The position numbers and the translations under genes were made by a program. From contig JAEUKU010000248.1 of the NCBI GenBank assembly GCA_016794075.1, forward strand, positions 1 through 5,816: 5,816 nucleotides of DNA, in the 5' to 3' direction. The stretch is from Rhodospirillaceae bacterium (lineage in GTDB: Bacteria; Pseudomonadota; Alphaproteobacteria; Dongiales; Dongiaceae). The notes beneath the pieces were generated by a model that saw nothing but the letters and a program-made list of their open reading frames with translations, ran no database searches and had not been told where the DNA came from. Shown one piece after another: positions 1 through 5,510 of this stretch; within the stretch, counting starts at the first letter, position 1, and every line of letters begins with the position of its first letter.

Positions 1-1496
1 ACGTTGTGGGCGAGCCTGCCGCCGTGCCGGAGACGGGCGCCGAGGACATCACCCATCCCTGGCCGATCTTCCCCCATGACAAGGGCGCCGATTTCGTCGA
101 TTTCGACGAGGACCTGAAATACAAGGACCTGATCAACGGCATCGCCGACGGCTTCGACAATGTCGAATTGCTGAAGCGCTATTCGACCGTCGGCATGGGC
201 CCCAGCCAGGGCAAGCATTCCGCCGTCGCCGCCGTGCGCATCGTCGCGCGCGAGACCGGCGAGAAGCTCGAGCGGATGAGCGTCACCACCCAGCGCCCGC
301 CCTATACGCCGGAGAAATTCGGGCACCTCGCCGGACGGGTGTTCGACCCCGAGCGCCGCACCGCGATGCACCACCGCCATCTGGAGGCCGGCGCGCAGAT
401 GATGCCGGCGGGCTTGTGGTGGCGCCCGGGCTATTACGGGCCCAAGACAGAGCGCGACAGAGCCATCCGCGAGGAAGTGAATGCGGTGCGCAACGGCGTC
501 GGCCTGATCGACGTCTCGACCTTGGGCGGCCTCGACGTGCGCGGGCCGGATGCGGCCGAGTTCCTGAACCGCATGTACACCTTCGCCTATGCCAAGCAGC
601 AGGTCGGCCGCTGCCGCTACGTGCTGATGACCGACAATGCCGGCGTCATCACCGATGACGGCGTCGCGGTCAGGTTCCACGACGAACATTTCTACGTCAC
701 CGCCACGACCAGCGGCGTCGACGCGGTCTATCGCCAGATGCTGTTCTGGAACGCGCAATGGCGGCTCGATGTCGACGTCGCCAACGTCACCGCCGCCTAT
801 GCCGGCGTGAACATCGCCGGGCCGCAATCGCGCGAGGTGCTGGCCAAGGTCTGCGACGCCGATCTGAGCGCCGCCGACTTCCCTTATATGGGCGCGAAGC
901 TGGCGCCGGTCGCCGGCATCCCGGCCCGCATCATGCGCGTCGGCTTCGTCGGCGAGCTGGGCTATGAGGTGCATGTGCCGGCGAGCCAGGGCGAAGCCCT
1001 GTGGGACGCGCTGATGGCGGCGGGCGGCACGGCGGGCATACGCCCCTTCGGCGTCGAGGCGCAGCGCGTGCTGCGCCTGGAGAAGGGTCATATCATTGTC
1101 AGCCAGGACACCGACGGCCTGACCAGCGTGTGGGAGGCCGACATGGCCTGGGCGGTGGCCAAGACCAAGCCGTTCTTCATCGGCGCCCGCTCTGCGGAGA
1201 TCATGGCCAAGAAGCCGCTGTCCCGCAAGCTGGTCGGCTTCACGCTGGCGCAGGACAGCGACCCCTGCCCGGAGGAATGCCACCTTGTCTTGAAGGGCGA
1301 GGAGATCGTCGGCCGCGTCACCTCGGCAGTGCGCTCGCCCTCGCTGAACAAGGTGGTCGGCCTCGCCTATGTCCATCCCGAGGACGGCGAGCCGGGCCGG
1401 CAGTTCGACATCAAGATCGGCGGCGGCCGGCGCATCAAGGGCGTGGTGACCAAGTATCCCTTCTACGACCCCGACAACAAGCGGCAGGAGATGTGA
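1..1496 (+). CDS. soxA: Sarcosine oxidase alpha subunit, C-terminal half (5' end outside window)
   Basis: Alpha subunit of a heterotetrameric (SoxBDAG-type) sarcosine oxidase, a cytosolic flavoenzyme that oxidises sarcosine to glycine and passes the methyl carbon to tetrahydrofolate. The reading frame is open at base 3, so the N-terminal ferredoxin-like and NAD-binding parts lie upstream; the full family protein is about 1000 residues. Counting the codon at base 6 as residue 1, a SoxA_A3-type linker is visible near 28-90 (FVDF at 30-33, LLKRYSTVGMGPSQGK at 55-70). A GcvT-like tetrahydrofolate-binding domain follows from about 105 to 385 (AGPQSREVL 271-279, GELGYEVHVP 316-325 with the expected folate-contacting Glu at 321, RLEKGHIIVSQDTDG 357-371), then a GcvT C-terminal barrel (about 395-485). 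The linker has Asp where iron-sulfur relatives have Cys. soxG follows after one base, so the two are one operon. N-methylglutamate dehydrogenase subunit C is the main alternative, since it shares this architecture and gene order. Confidence 0.92.
   Translation, partial: VVGEPAAVPETGAEDITHPWPIFPHDKGADFVDFDEDLKYKDLINGIADGFDNVELLKRYSTVGMGPSQGKHSAVAAVRIVARETGEKLERMSVTTQRPPYTPEKFGHLAGRVFDPERRTAMHHRHLEAGAQMMPAGLWWRPGYYGPKTERDRAIREEVNAVRNGVGLIDVSTLGGLDVRGPDAAEFLNRMYTFAYAKQQVGRCRYVLMTDNAGVITDDGVAVRFHDEHFYVTATTSGVDAVYRQMLFWNAQWRLDVDVANVTAAYAGVNIAGPQSREVLAKVCDADLSAADFPYMGAKLAPVAGIPARIMRVGFVGELGYEVHVPASQGEALWDALMAAGGTAGIRPFGVEAQRVLRLEKGHIIVSQDTDGLTSVWEADMAWAVAKTKPFFIGARSAEIMAKKPLSRKLVGFTLAQDSDPCPEECHLVLKGEEIVGRVTSAVRSPSLNKVVGLAYVHPEDGEPGRQFDIKIGGGRRIKGVVTKYPFYDPDNKRQEM
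1486..1490 (+). promoter_or_regulatory. Ribosome binding site of soxG
   Basis: AGGAG lies seven bases before the ATG at 1498, inside the last codons of soxA. It fixes 1498 as the soxG start in preference to the in-frame ATG at 1507 (16 bases away), and it implies that soxG is translated by ribosomes terminating on soxA. Confidence 0.7.
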
Positions 1497-1497
1497 C

Positions 1498-2226
1498 ATG
1501 GCCAGCATGACCGGTCTCGATCCCGCCACGCTGAAGCGCCGCAGCTTCGTCTATCGCAAGCTGGCGGCCGCCGGCGCCGAGTTTGCCGAGATCAATGGCG
1601 GCGCAATCGCCATGCGCTATCCCGCGCGCGGCGAAAGCGAGACCGATTCCGCGCGGCGCATGGCGCTGGCCGACCTCTCGGTCCTGCCGCATGGCGGGTT
1701 CAAGGGCCGCGGCACCGTGGAGTGGCTGACCGCGCAGGGCCTCACCATCGGCGCCGACAGCAATAAGGCGTACAAACAGGCGGGCGACGAGCTGGCGGCG
1801 CGCCTCGCGCCGACCGAGATCTTCCTGCTGGATTCCCTCGCCGGCAGCGGCACGCTGATCAACCGGCTGAATGGCGCCTGGCAATGGGCGGCGAGCGCGC
1901 CGCGGCCGCAGCAGGGCTATCCGACGCCGCGCCAGGACAGCCATGCCTGGTTCATGGTCACGGGCCAGTACGCGCCGGAGATGTTCTCGAAGATCTGCGG
2001 CGTCGATCTGCGGCCGGCGCATTGCCCGGTGGGCACCATCGCCCAGACCTCGGTCGCCAAGATGAGCGCCATCGTCATCCGCACCGATCTCGGCCAGACC
2101 ATCGCCTATCACCTGCTCGCCGACATCGCCTCGGCCGACTATTTGTGGACCTGCGTCGAGGATGCGATCGCCGAATATGACGGCCGCATCGTCGGCCTCG
2201 CCGCCTTGCGGGCGCTGCAGGCATGA
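1498..2226 (+). CDS. soxG: Sarcosine oxidase gamma subunit (SoxG-like), extended form
   Basis: Encodes 242 residues resembling the gamma subunit of heterotetrameric sarcosine oxidase, a small GcvT-fold protein without known cofactor ligands that packs against the alpha and beta subunits. GcvT-like landmarks are LADLSVLPHGGFKGRGTVEW (58-77), the RLAPTEIFLLDSLAG stretch (102-116) corresponding to the LGPDEWLL-type motif, and a C-terminal part with HCPVGTIAQTSVAKMSAIV (175-193) and ADYLWTCVEDAIAEY (213-227). It is somewhat longer than typical gamma subunits (around 190-210 residues); the extra length is an N-terminal segment, RRSFVYRKLAAAGAEF (14-29), and an insert near 130-148. It starts one base after the soxA stop, and its own stop overlaps the next gene as ATGA, so three genes are coupled in translation. 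The placement next to soxA supports the call more strongly than sequence identity, because gamma subunits are poorly conserved. The D subunit of N-methylglutamate dehydrogenase is an alternative. Confidence 0.82.
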   Translation: MASMTGLDPATLKRRSFVYRKLAAAGAEFAEINGGAIAMRYPARGESETDSARRMALADLSVLPHGGFKGRGTVEWLTAQGLTIGADSNKAYKQAGDELAARLAPTEIFLLDSLAGSGTLINRLNGAWQWAASAPRPQQGYPTPRQDSHAWFMVTGQYAPEMFSKICGVDLRPAHCPVGTIAQTSVAKMSAIVIRTDLGQTIAYHLLADIASADYLWTCVEDAIAEYDGRIVGLAALRALQA

Positions 2227-3272
2227 ACTTCGCGGCGCCCGGCAAGCCGATGACCCAGGCGCCGGAGCGCGCGGCGTCGGAGCGCAGTGCCGTGCTGCCC
2301 GACTTCCTGAAGCCGCGCACCGGCCACGCCACGCCCTTCCGGGTCGCCGTCATTCTGGTGCCCGGCTTCGCGCTGATGTCCTTCGCCTCGGTGATCGAGC
2401 CGATCCGCGGCGCCAACCGGCTGAGCCGCCGCGACCTCTATCGCTGGCAGCTCTTCGCGCCGGAAGGCGGCATGGTGGAGTCCAACAGCGGCATCACCGT
2501 CGCCGCCGCGCCGGTGGCCGAGCTCGACCAGGACGGTTTCGACATCGTCGTGGTCTGCGCCGCCAGCCATGCCGAGCAGCGCCGCTATCGCAATGTCGAG
2601 GACCTCCTGCGCCGTCTCGCCCGCCGCAATGTGGCGCTGGCCGCGGTCAGCACCGGCAGCTTCGTGCTGGCCCGCGCCGGGCTGCTGGCCGACCGGCGCT
2701 GCACCGTGCACTGGGACTATGCCGACAGCTTCGCCGAGGCCTTCCCCGACATCCAGCTGTGCAACGACCTCTTCGTCGTCGACGGCTCCATCCTCACCTG
2801 CGCCGGTGCGACCGCAGCTCTGGACATGATGTTACAACTCATCGGCGCGCATTACGGCCAGGAGCTGGCCCGGCAGATCTCCGGCCAGTTCCTGCATGGC
2901 GGCATCCGCGCCGCCGCCGACGACCAGCGCCGCATGCTGCTCGGCATGGGCGTCACCAACTCCGTGGTGCAGAAGGCCGTCTCGCTGATGGAAGCGGCGA
3001 TCGAGGAGCCGCTCGCCCTTGGCGACCTCACCCGCAAGACCGGCGTCTCGCAGCGCCAGCTCGAGCGGCTGTGCAAGCGCTACCTCGGCGCCACGCCGGC
3101 GCAGTATTACGTCCAGCTGCGTCTCGAGCGCGCCCGTCGCATGCTAAGGCAGACGGACCTGTCCGTCGCGGAAGTCGCGATCGCCTGCGGCTTCGTCTCG
3201 CTTTCCCATTTCGCCAAGGTCTATCGCCGCCATTTCGGCTGCTCGCCGCGCGAGGACCGCAAGGCGGGGTGA
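2223..3272 (+). CDS. GATase1-AraC family regulator (GlxA/GbdR/SouR-like), likely sox operon regulator
   Basis: A 349-residue transcription factor with an N-terminal DJ-1/PfpI (class I glutamine amidotransferase-like) sensor and a C-terminal AraC DNA-binding domain. The sensor runs from about 38 to 215 (VAVILVPGFALMSFASVIEP 41-60, AVSTGSFVLARAGLLADRR 141-159, TVHW 161-164). The nucleophile-elbow Cys of catalytic relatives is Ser at 143, so it probably binds a ligand without catalysis. The two AraC helix-turn-helix motifs are at about 264-289 (LALGDLTRKTGVSQRQLERL) and 314-345 (SVAEVAIACGFVSLSHFAKV, then a YRRHFGCSP tail). Family members GbdR and SouR of Pseudomonas activate glycine betaine, dimethylglycine and sarcosine catabolism, so control of this sox operon is a fair inference. 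The ATG overlaps the soxG stop (ATGA at 2223-2226) with no good Shine-Dalgarno sequence, suggesting translational coupling; an in-frame ATG at 2250 (residue 10) is an alternative start. Exact orthology to GbdR or SouR cannot be judged here. Confidence 0.9.
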   Translation: MNFAAPGKPMTQAPERAASERSAVLPDFLKPRTGHATPFRVAVILVPGFALMSFASVIEPIRGANRLSRRDLYRWQLFAPEGGMVESNSGITVAAAPVAELDQDGFDIVVVCAASHAEQRRYRNVEDLLRRLARRNVALAAVSTGSFVLARAGLLADRRCTVHWDYADSFAEAFPDIQLCNDLFVVDGSILTCAGATAALDMMLQLIGAHYGQELARQISGQFLHGGIRAAADDQRRMLLGMGVTNSVVQKAVSLMEAAIEEPLALGDLTRKTGVSQRQLERLCKRYLGATPAQYYVQLRLERARRMLRQTDLSVAEVAIACGFVSLSHFAKVYRRHFGCSPREDRKAG

Positions 3273-3279
3273 TCCCGCC
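3263..3279 (+). terminator. Small GC hairpin at the AraC-regulator stop codon, possible weak terminator
   Basis: GGCGGG (3263-3268) and CCCGCC (3274-3279) form a perfect 6-bp stem around a 5-base loop that contains most of the TGA stop codon. The following bases (CGGTTTGCGGTTT) lack a proper T run, so if it acts at all it is a weak or attenuating terminator between the sox operon and the ATP-grasp gene. In GC-rich DNA a stem this short may arise by chance. Confidence 0.3.
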
Positions 3280-3283
3280 CGGT

Positions 3284-3311
3284 TTGCGGTTTCCGGAAAC
3301 TGTGCCAAGAT
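3284..3311 (+). promoter_or_regulatory. Candidate promoter of the ATP-grasp gene
   Basis: TTGCGG (3284-3289) resembles a -35 box and CAAGAT (3306-3311) is a weak -10-like hexamer after a 16-bp spacer. The match to the sigma70 consensus is modest. A start site near 3318 would leave a leader of about 30 bases before the ATG at 3348. The spacer contains a 12-bp palindrome, which adds some support for a regulated promoter. Confidence 0.3.
3289..3300. repeat. 12-bp perfect palindrome, candidate operator (copy 1)
   Basis: GTTTCCGGAAAC reads identically on both strands. It sits in the short gap before the ATP-grasp gene, between the candidate -35 and -10 boxes, where a bound dimeric repressor would block RNA polymerase. 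Its core TTCCGGAA recurs 36 bp downstream, and in both copies TTGC stands just before it. The cognate protein is unknown. Confidence 0.4.
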
Positions 3312-3326
3312 CGCCCGGCGTTGCCG

Positions 3327-3334
3327 TTCCGGAA
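3327..3334. repeat. 8-bp palindrome TTCCGGAA, candidate operator (copy 2)
   Basis: Second TTCCGGAA core, preceded by TTGCCG as the first is by TTGCGGT. It lies between the expected transcription start and the ATG at 3348. If the ATP-grasp protein instead began at the in-frame TTG at 3321, this copy would be inside coding sequence. Confidence 0.35.
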
Positions 3335-3347
3335 TCCGGCGGGGGAA

Positions 3348-4817
3348 ATGGCGCGAATTCTGGTCGCGAATATCGACAACGAGAACATGCTGGCGGATGA
3401 GCGGGCTTTCACCCCCGAATTCTGCCGCTCAAGCTCGATCACCGCCGGCCGCATGGCCTGGTTCGCGGAGCCCGGCGACATCGTGGTGCTGCCGCGCGAT
3501 CTCAATCCGCGTTTCAAGGACTATATCGCGCAGGCCCGCGGCTACGCGCCGGGCGCGGTCAGCTACGTCACGCCGGATTGGGACGACGCGCCGTTCCGGC
3601 CGCTCGGCTCCCACGAATTGCTGCGCCTCGGCCTACCCGAACGGCTGCGGCGGCTGATGCGCGGGCGGCGCGACTGGTCGCTGCTGCCCTATTGCCACGA
3701 GCGCGGCGCCCAGCTGCTGGCCGAAGCGCTGCAGATCGACGGCCCCGGCAGCATCCGGCCGTTCCTGCGCCAGGGCGGCGCTGAGCTGCTGAACGACAAG
3801 CGCGTCTTCCGCAGCCTCGCCGCCGGACGCGGCATCGCCATCGCCGAGGGCACGGTCTGCGAGGACCCGGCCAGCCTGCACGCCGCGATCCGCAGCCTGA
3901 TCGACCGGACCGGCGCCGTCATCGTCAAGCAGGACCGCCACAGCGGCGGCCTCGGCAACCTGCTCGTCAGCCGCGTCGGCGACACCGCCGGTCTCGGCGC
4001 GCGCGAGGTGATCAAGGTCGACAACGAGACCGCGATCGGCGATGCCGCGCAGGCGGTGTGGCGCAAGCTCGCCTATCTCGCGCGCGTGCCGCTGGTGGTG
4101 GAGGCCTATTACGCCGTCACCGCGGTGACGACCGCCGAATTCGCCGTCGATCCCGCCGCCAATGCCGTGACCTTCCTCAATTGCGGCGAGGTGCGCCAGG
4201 CGCCGATCCTGAGCGGCCTGATCATGCCGTGGTCGCTGTCGCCCTATCTCGCCGCGGCCTTCATCGCGGCGGCGACGGAGCTTGCGCGCCTCACCTGCGA
4301 CCTGGGCTACGAGGGCCTGATCAACATCGACGGCATCGTGACCGCGGACGGGCGGGTCGTCATCAACGAGTTCAATGGCCGCATCGGCGGGTGTTCGCAC
4401 ATCCATCACATCCTGCGCGTGATTGCCGGCGCGGGCTACGGCGACCGGCTCGTCGTCGCTTCGCACAGCCGCGACGCGGGCGCGGATTTCGATCGAGTCA
4501 CCGAGCTGCTCGCTGCCTGCGGCCTGGGCTTCAACGACAAGACCGGCCGCGGTATCATCCTCACGGGGGAGGATTGCGCCGCGTCAGGCTATCTCGAATA
4601 CCTCTCGGTAGCGCCGACCCGCACCGAAGTCATGCGCCTTGAGGCAGCCTTCGAGACGCTGCTGGACGGCCTCGGCCAGGCGGAAGGCGCGGCGCAGCAG
4701 AGCGGCATCGAGCATCTGGCCAGGATCCTCGCGCATCTTCCGCCGGTCCCGCCGGAAGCGGGGCGCGAGAACGAGCGGGACGCAGGCCCGCTGCAGGGAG
4801 CGGCGGGCACACCCTGA
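3348..4817 (+). CDS. Stand-alone ATP-grasp ligase, pre-ATP-grasp/PGM1 peptide-ligase-like
   Basis: A 489-residue soluble enzyme of the ATP-grasp superfamily, whose members activate a carboxylate as an acyl phosphate and join it to an amine. Residues 1-110 form a Rossmann-like pre-ATP-grasp domain (ARILVANIDNENM at the start, PGDIVVLPRDL 42-52). The ATP-grasp core runs from about 145 to 360: NDKRVFRSLA (149-158), AVIVKQDRHSGGLGN (190-204) with the nucleotide-binding Lys at 194 and a Gly-rich loop, VVEAYY (250-255), INIDGIV (325-331) with Asp 328, and INEFNGRIGGCSHIHH (339-354) with the Mg-binding Glu/Asn pair 341 and 343. Residues 395-435 resemble the PGM1 C-terminal domain. PGM1 attaches a nonribosomal amino acid to a peptide in pheganomycin synthesis; no such partner is visible here, so the substrate is unknown. 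ATG 3348 is chosen because the protein fold begins there; GGGGGA just before it is very close for a ribosome site, and an in-frame TTG at 3321 would add nine residues. The C-terminal tail (445-489) looks disordered. Confidence 0.82.
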   Translation: MARILVANIDNENMLADERAFTPEFCRSSSITAGRMAWFAEPGDIVVLPRDLNPRFKDYIAQARGYAPGAVSYVTPDWDDAPFRPLGSHELLRLGLPERLRRLMRGRRDWSLLPYCHERGAQLLAEALQIDGPGSIRPFLRQGGAELLNDKRVFRSLAAGRGIAIAEGTVCEDPASLHAAIRSLIDRTGAVIVKQDRHSGGLGNLLVSRVGDTAGLGAREVIKVDNETAIGDAAQAVWRKLAYLARVPLVVEAYYAVTAVTTAEFAVDPAANAVTFLNCGEVRQAPILSGLIMPWSLSPYLAAAFIAAATELARLTCDLGYEGLINIDGIVTADGRVVINEFNGRIGGCSHIHHILRVIAGAGYGDRLVVASHSRDAGADFDRVTELLAACGLGFNDKTGRGIILTGEDCAASGYLEYLSVAPTRTEVMRLEAAFETLLDGLGQAEGAAQQSGIEHLARILAHLPPVPPEAGRENERDAGPLQGAAGTP

Positions 4818-4846
4818 ATTTTTCGGCCTGAGCTTTTCGGCACGGC

Positions 4847-4875
4847 TTAGCAAACCGCGGCGATCACGCTATGCT
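4847..4875 (+). promoter_or_regulatory. Candidate sigma70-type promoter of the PAS_5 gene
   Basis: TTAGCA (4847-4852, four of six matches to TTGACA) and TATGCT (4870-4875, four of six to TATAAT) are separated by exactly 17 bp. The expected start near 4882 leaves a short leader with AGGAAT before the ATG at 4905. The -10 box lies inside a 12-bp sequence, CGCTATGCTGCG, repeated before the XRE gene. Confidence 0.5.
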
Positions 4876-4878
4876 GCG
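4867..4878 (+). repeat. 12-bp direct repeat CGCTATGCTGCG, copy 1
   Basis: Identical to 5465-5476. Both copies sit in intergenic DNA about 27-35 bases before a start codon and contain the TATGCT -10 hexamer, so the repeat is read as a shared extended promoter element, not as a mobile repeat. Confidence 0.5.
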
Positions 4879-4890
4879 CGACTCCCGTTC

Positions 4891-4896
4891 AGGAAT
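4891..4896 (+). promoter_or_regulatory. Ribosome binding site of the PAS_5 gene
   Basis: AGGAAT is the only purine-rich Shine-Dalgarno-like word before the gene. AGGA ends ten bases before the ATG at 4905 and four bases before an in-frame TTG at 4899. The ATG is preferred because ATG is the much commoner start codon and the TTG adds only two residues. Confidence 0.45.
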
Positions 4897-4904
4897 AATT
4901 GCGC

Positions 4905-5405
4905 ATGCCCGCCGACGAACCGCCTCTGGAGTTTCCGCCGACCTGCCGGCCGGAAACAGTGTTGCTCTACAATTACTGGCGGAGCAAATGCGGCAAGCGC
5001 AGGATGCCGCGGCGCGCCGATATCGATCCGGCGGAGATTCCCGCGCGCCTGCTGCCTTGCCTGTCGATCGTCGACGTGGTCGATGACGCGCGGCGCTATG
5101 TCTATCGTTTGGTCGGCACGGCCGACGTCCAGGTGCGCGGGCATGATCCAACTGGAAGATCGGTGATCGAAGGCTTCTTCGGCCCGGATGTGGAGAACGC
5201 GCTCGGCTGCTACGACACCGTGGTCGAGACCAGGGCGCCGCTGCTCGATACTGAGCCGTTCCTCGCCACCAACGGCCGCTATGCGACCGAGGAAACCATC
5301 TTCCTGCCGCTGTCCGACGACGGCGAGCACGTGAACAAGATCATCGTCTTCTTCGCCTTCAAGGACGTGCTCGACCCCAACGCGCCGGTGCAGCTCGACC
5401 TCTGA
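4905..5405 (+). CDS. PAS_5-family small PAS-domain protein, function unknown
   Basis: A 166-residue cytosolic protein that matches the pattern of the PAS_5 family (Pfam PF07310), small single-domain PAS-like proteins abundant in Alphaproteobacteria and mostly uncharacterised. Diagnostic segments are LYNYWRSKCGKRRMPRRADI (21-40), DPAEIPARLLPCLSIVDVV (41-59), YVYRLVGTADVQVRGHDPTG (65-84), then the later strands TEETIFLPLSDDG (128-140) and VNKIIVFFAFKDV (143-155). There is no output domain, signal peptide or membrane segment, so it would act as a sensor or adaptor through protein contacts, if it senses at all. Candidate ligand and redox residues cannot be assigned from sequence; two cysteines at 29 and 52 lie in the N-terminal part. 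It follows the ATP-grasp gene by 87 bases with its own candidate promoter, so co-regulation with that gene is not implied. The family call is based on remembered motif pattern. Confidence 0.82.
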   Translation: MPADEPPLEFPPTCRPETVLLYNYWRSKCGKRRMPRRADIDPAEIPARLLPCLSIVDVVDDARRYVYRLVGTADVQVRGHDPTGRSVIEGFFGPDVENALGCYDTVVETRAPLLDTEPFLATNGRYATEETIFLPLSDDGEHVNKIIVFFAFKDVLDPNAPVQLDL

Positions 5406-5444
5406 GATCCGGGCGCCACGGGGCCGCGCGGCGGCGGAATCACC

Positions 5445-5473
5445 ATGACGACCGGGCAGTGCCGCGCTATGCT
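5445..5473 (+). promoter_or_regulatory. Candidate sigma70-type promoter of the XRE regulator
   Basis: ATGACG (5445-5450, four of six matches to TTGACA) and TATGCT (5468-5473) are 17 bp apart. The -10 box is embedded in CGCTATGCTGCG (5465-5476), identical to the copy at 4867-4878. A start near 5480 would place two 8-bp palindromes in the leader. Confidence 0.45.
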
Positions 5474-5476
5474 GCG
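5465..5476 (+). repeat. 12-bp direct repeat CGCTATGCTGCG, copy 2
   Basis: Second copy, before the XRE gene. The flanking bases differ from copy 1, so conservation is limited to the -10 region and its immediate surroundings. Confidence 0.5.
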
Positions 5477-5479
5477 TTG

Positions 5480-5498
5480 CGATATCGGCAGACCGGTC
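5480..5498. promoter_or_regulatory. Two 8-bp palindromes in the XRE leader, possible autoregulatory sites
   Basis: CGATATCG (5480-5487) and GACCGGTC (5491-5498) are perfect palindromes whose centres are 11 bp apart, about one helical turn. They lie just downstream of the candidate -10 box and before the ATG at 5511, a common place for autorepression by XRE-type dimers. The two words differ from each other, which weakens the case. Confidence 0.22.
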
Positions 5499-5510
5499 GG
5501 GTGGGGCCAC

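Noticed and set aside
3321..3347. TTG start giving the ATP-grasp protein nine extra residues
   Set aside because: There is no Shine-Dalgarno sequence before it, the extra residues precede the first strand of the fold, and the stretch contains a palindrome that looks regulatory. It is kept only as an alternative start.
2162..3400. Plus-strand open frame of 412 codons overlapping the AraC regulator in another frame
   Set aside because: The translation is an Arg/Pro/Ala-rich shadow, while the 2223-3272 frame encodes a clear two-domain regulator with intact motifs.
3633..4466. Minus-strand open frame of 277 codons opposite the ATP-grasp gene
   Set aside because: It is entirely antisense to a conserved enzyme core and has Asp/Ala/Arg-skewed composition expected from the mirrored codon bias, with no recognisable motif.
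4819..4850. T-rich stretch with two TTTTCGGC words and a wobble stem CTGAGC/GCTTAG after the ATP-grasp stop, considered as a terminator
   Set aside because: The stem is only six pairs with one G-T wobble and an 11-base loop, and the T runs lie before the stem or in its loop and not after it.
4931..4957. Inverted repeat GTTTCCG ... CGGAAAC in the PAS_5 coding region, similar to the palindrome at 3289-3300
   Set aside because: The 7-bp arms are 13 bases apart within coding sequence, unlike the contiguous intergenic palindrome, so chance is the simpler explanation.
5406..5510. Possible small precursor-peptide gene for the ATP-grasp ligase in the gap before the XRE gene
   Set aside because: The ATGs at 5445 and 5469 are in frame with the XRE gene, so no separate peptide terminates here, and the region fits a promoter and leader better.
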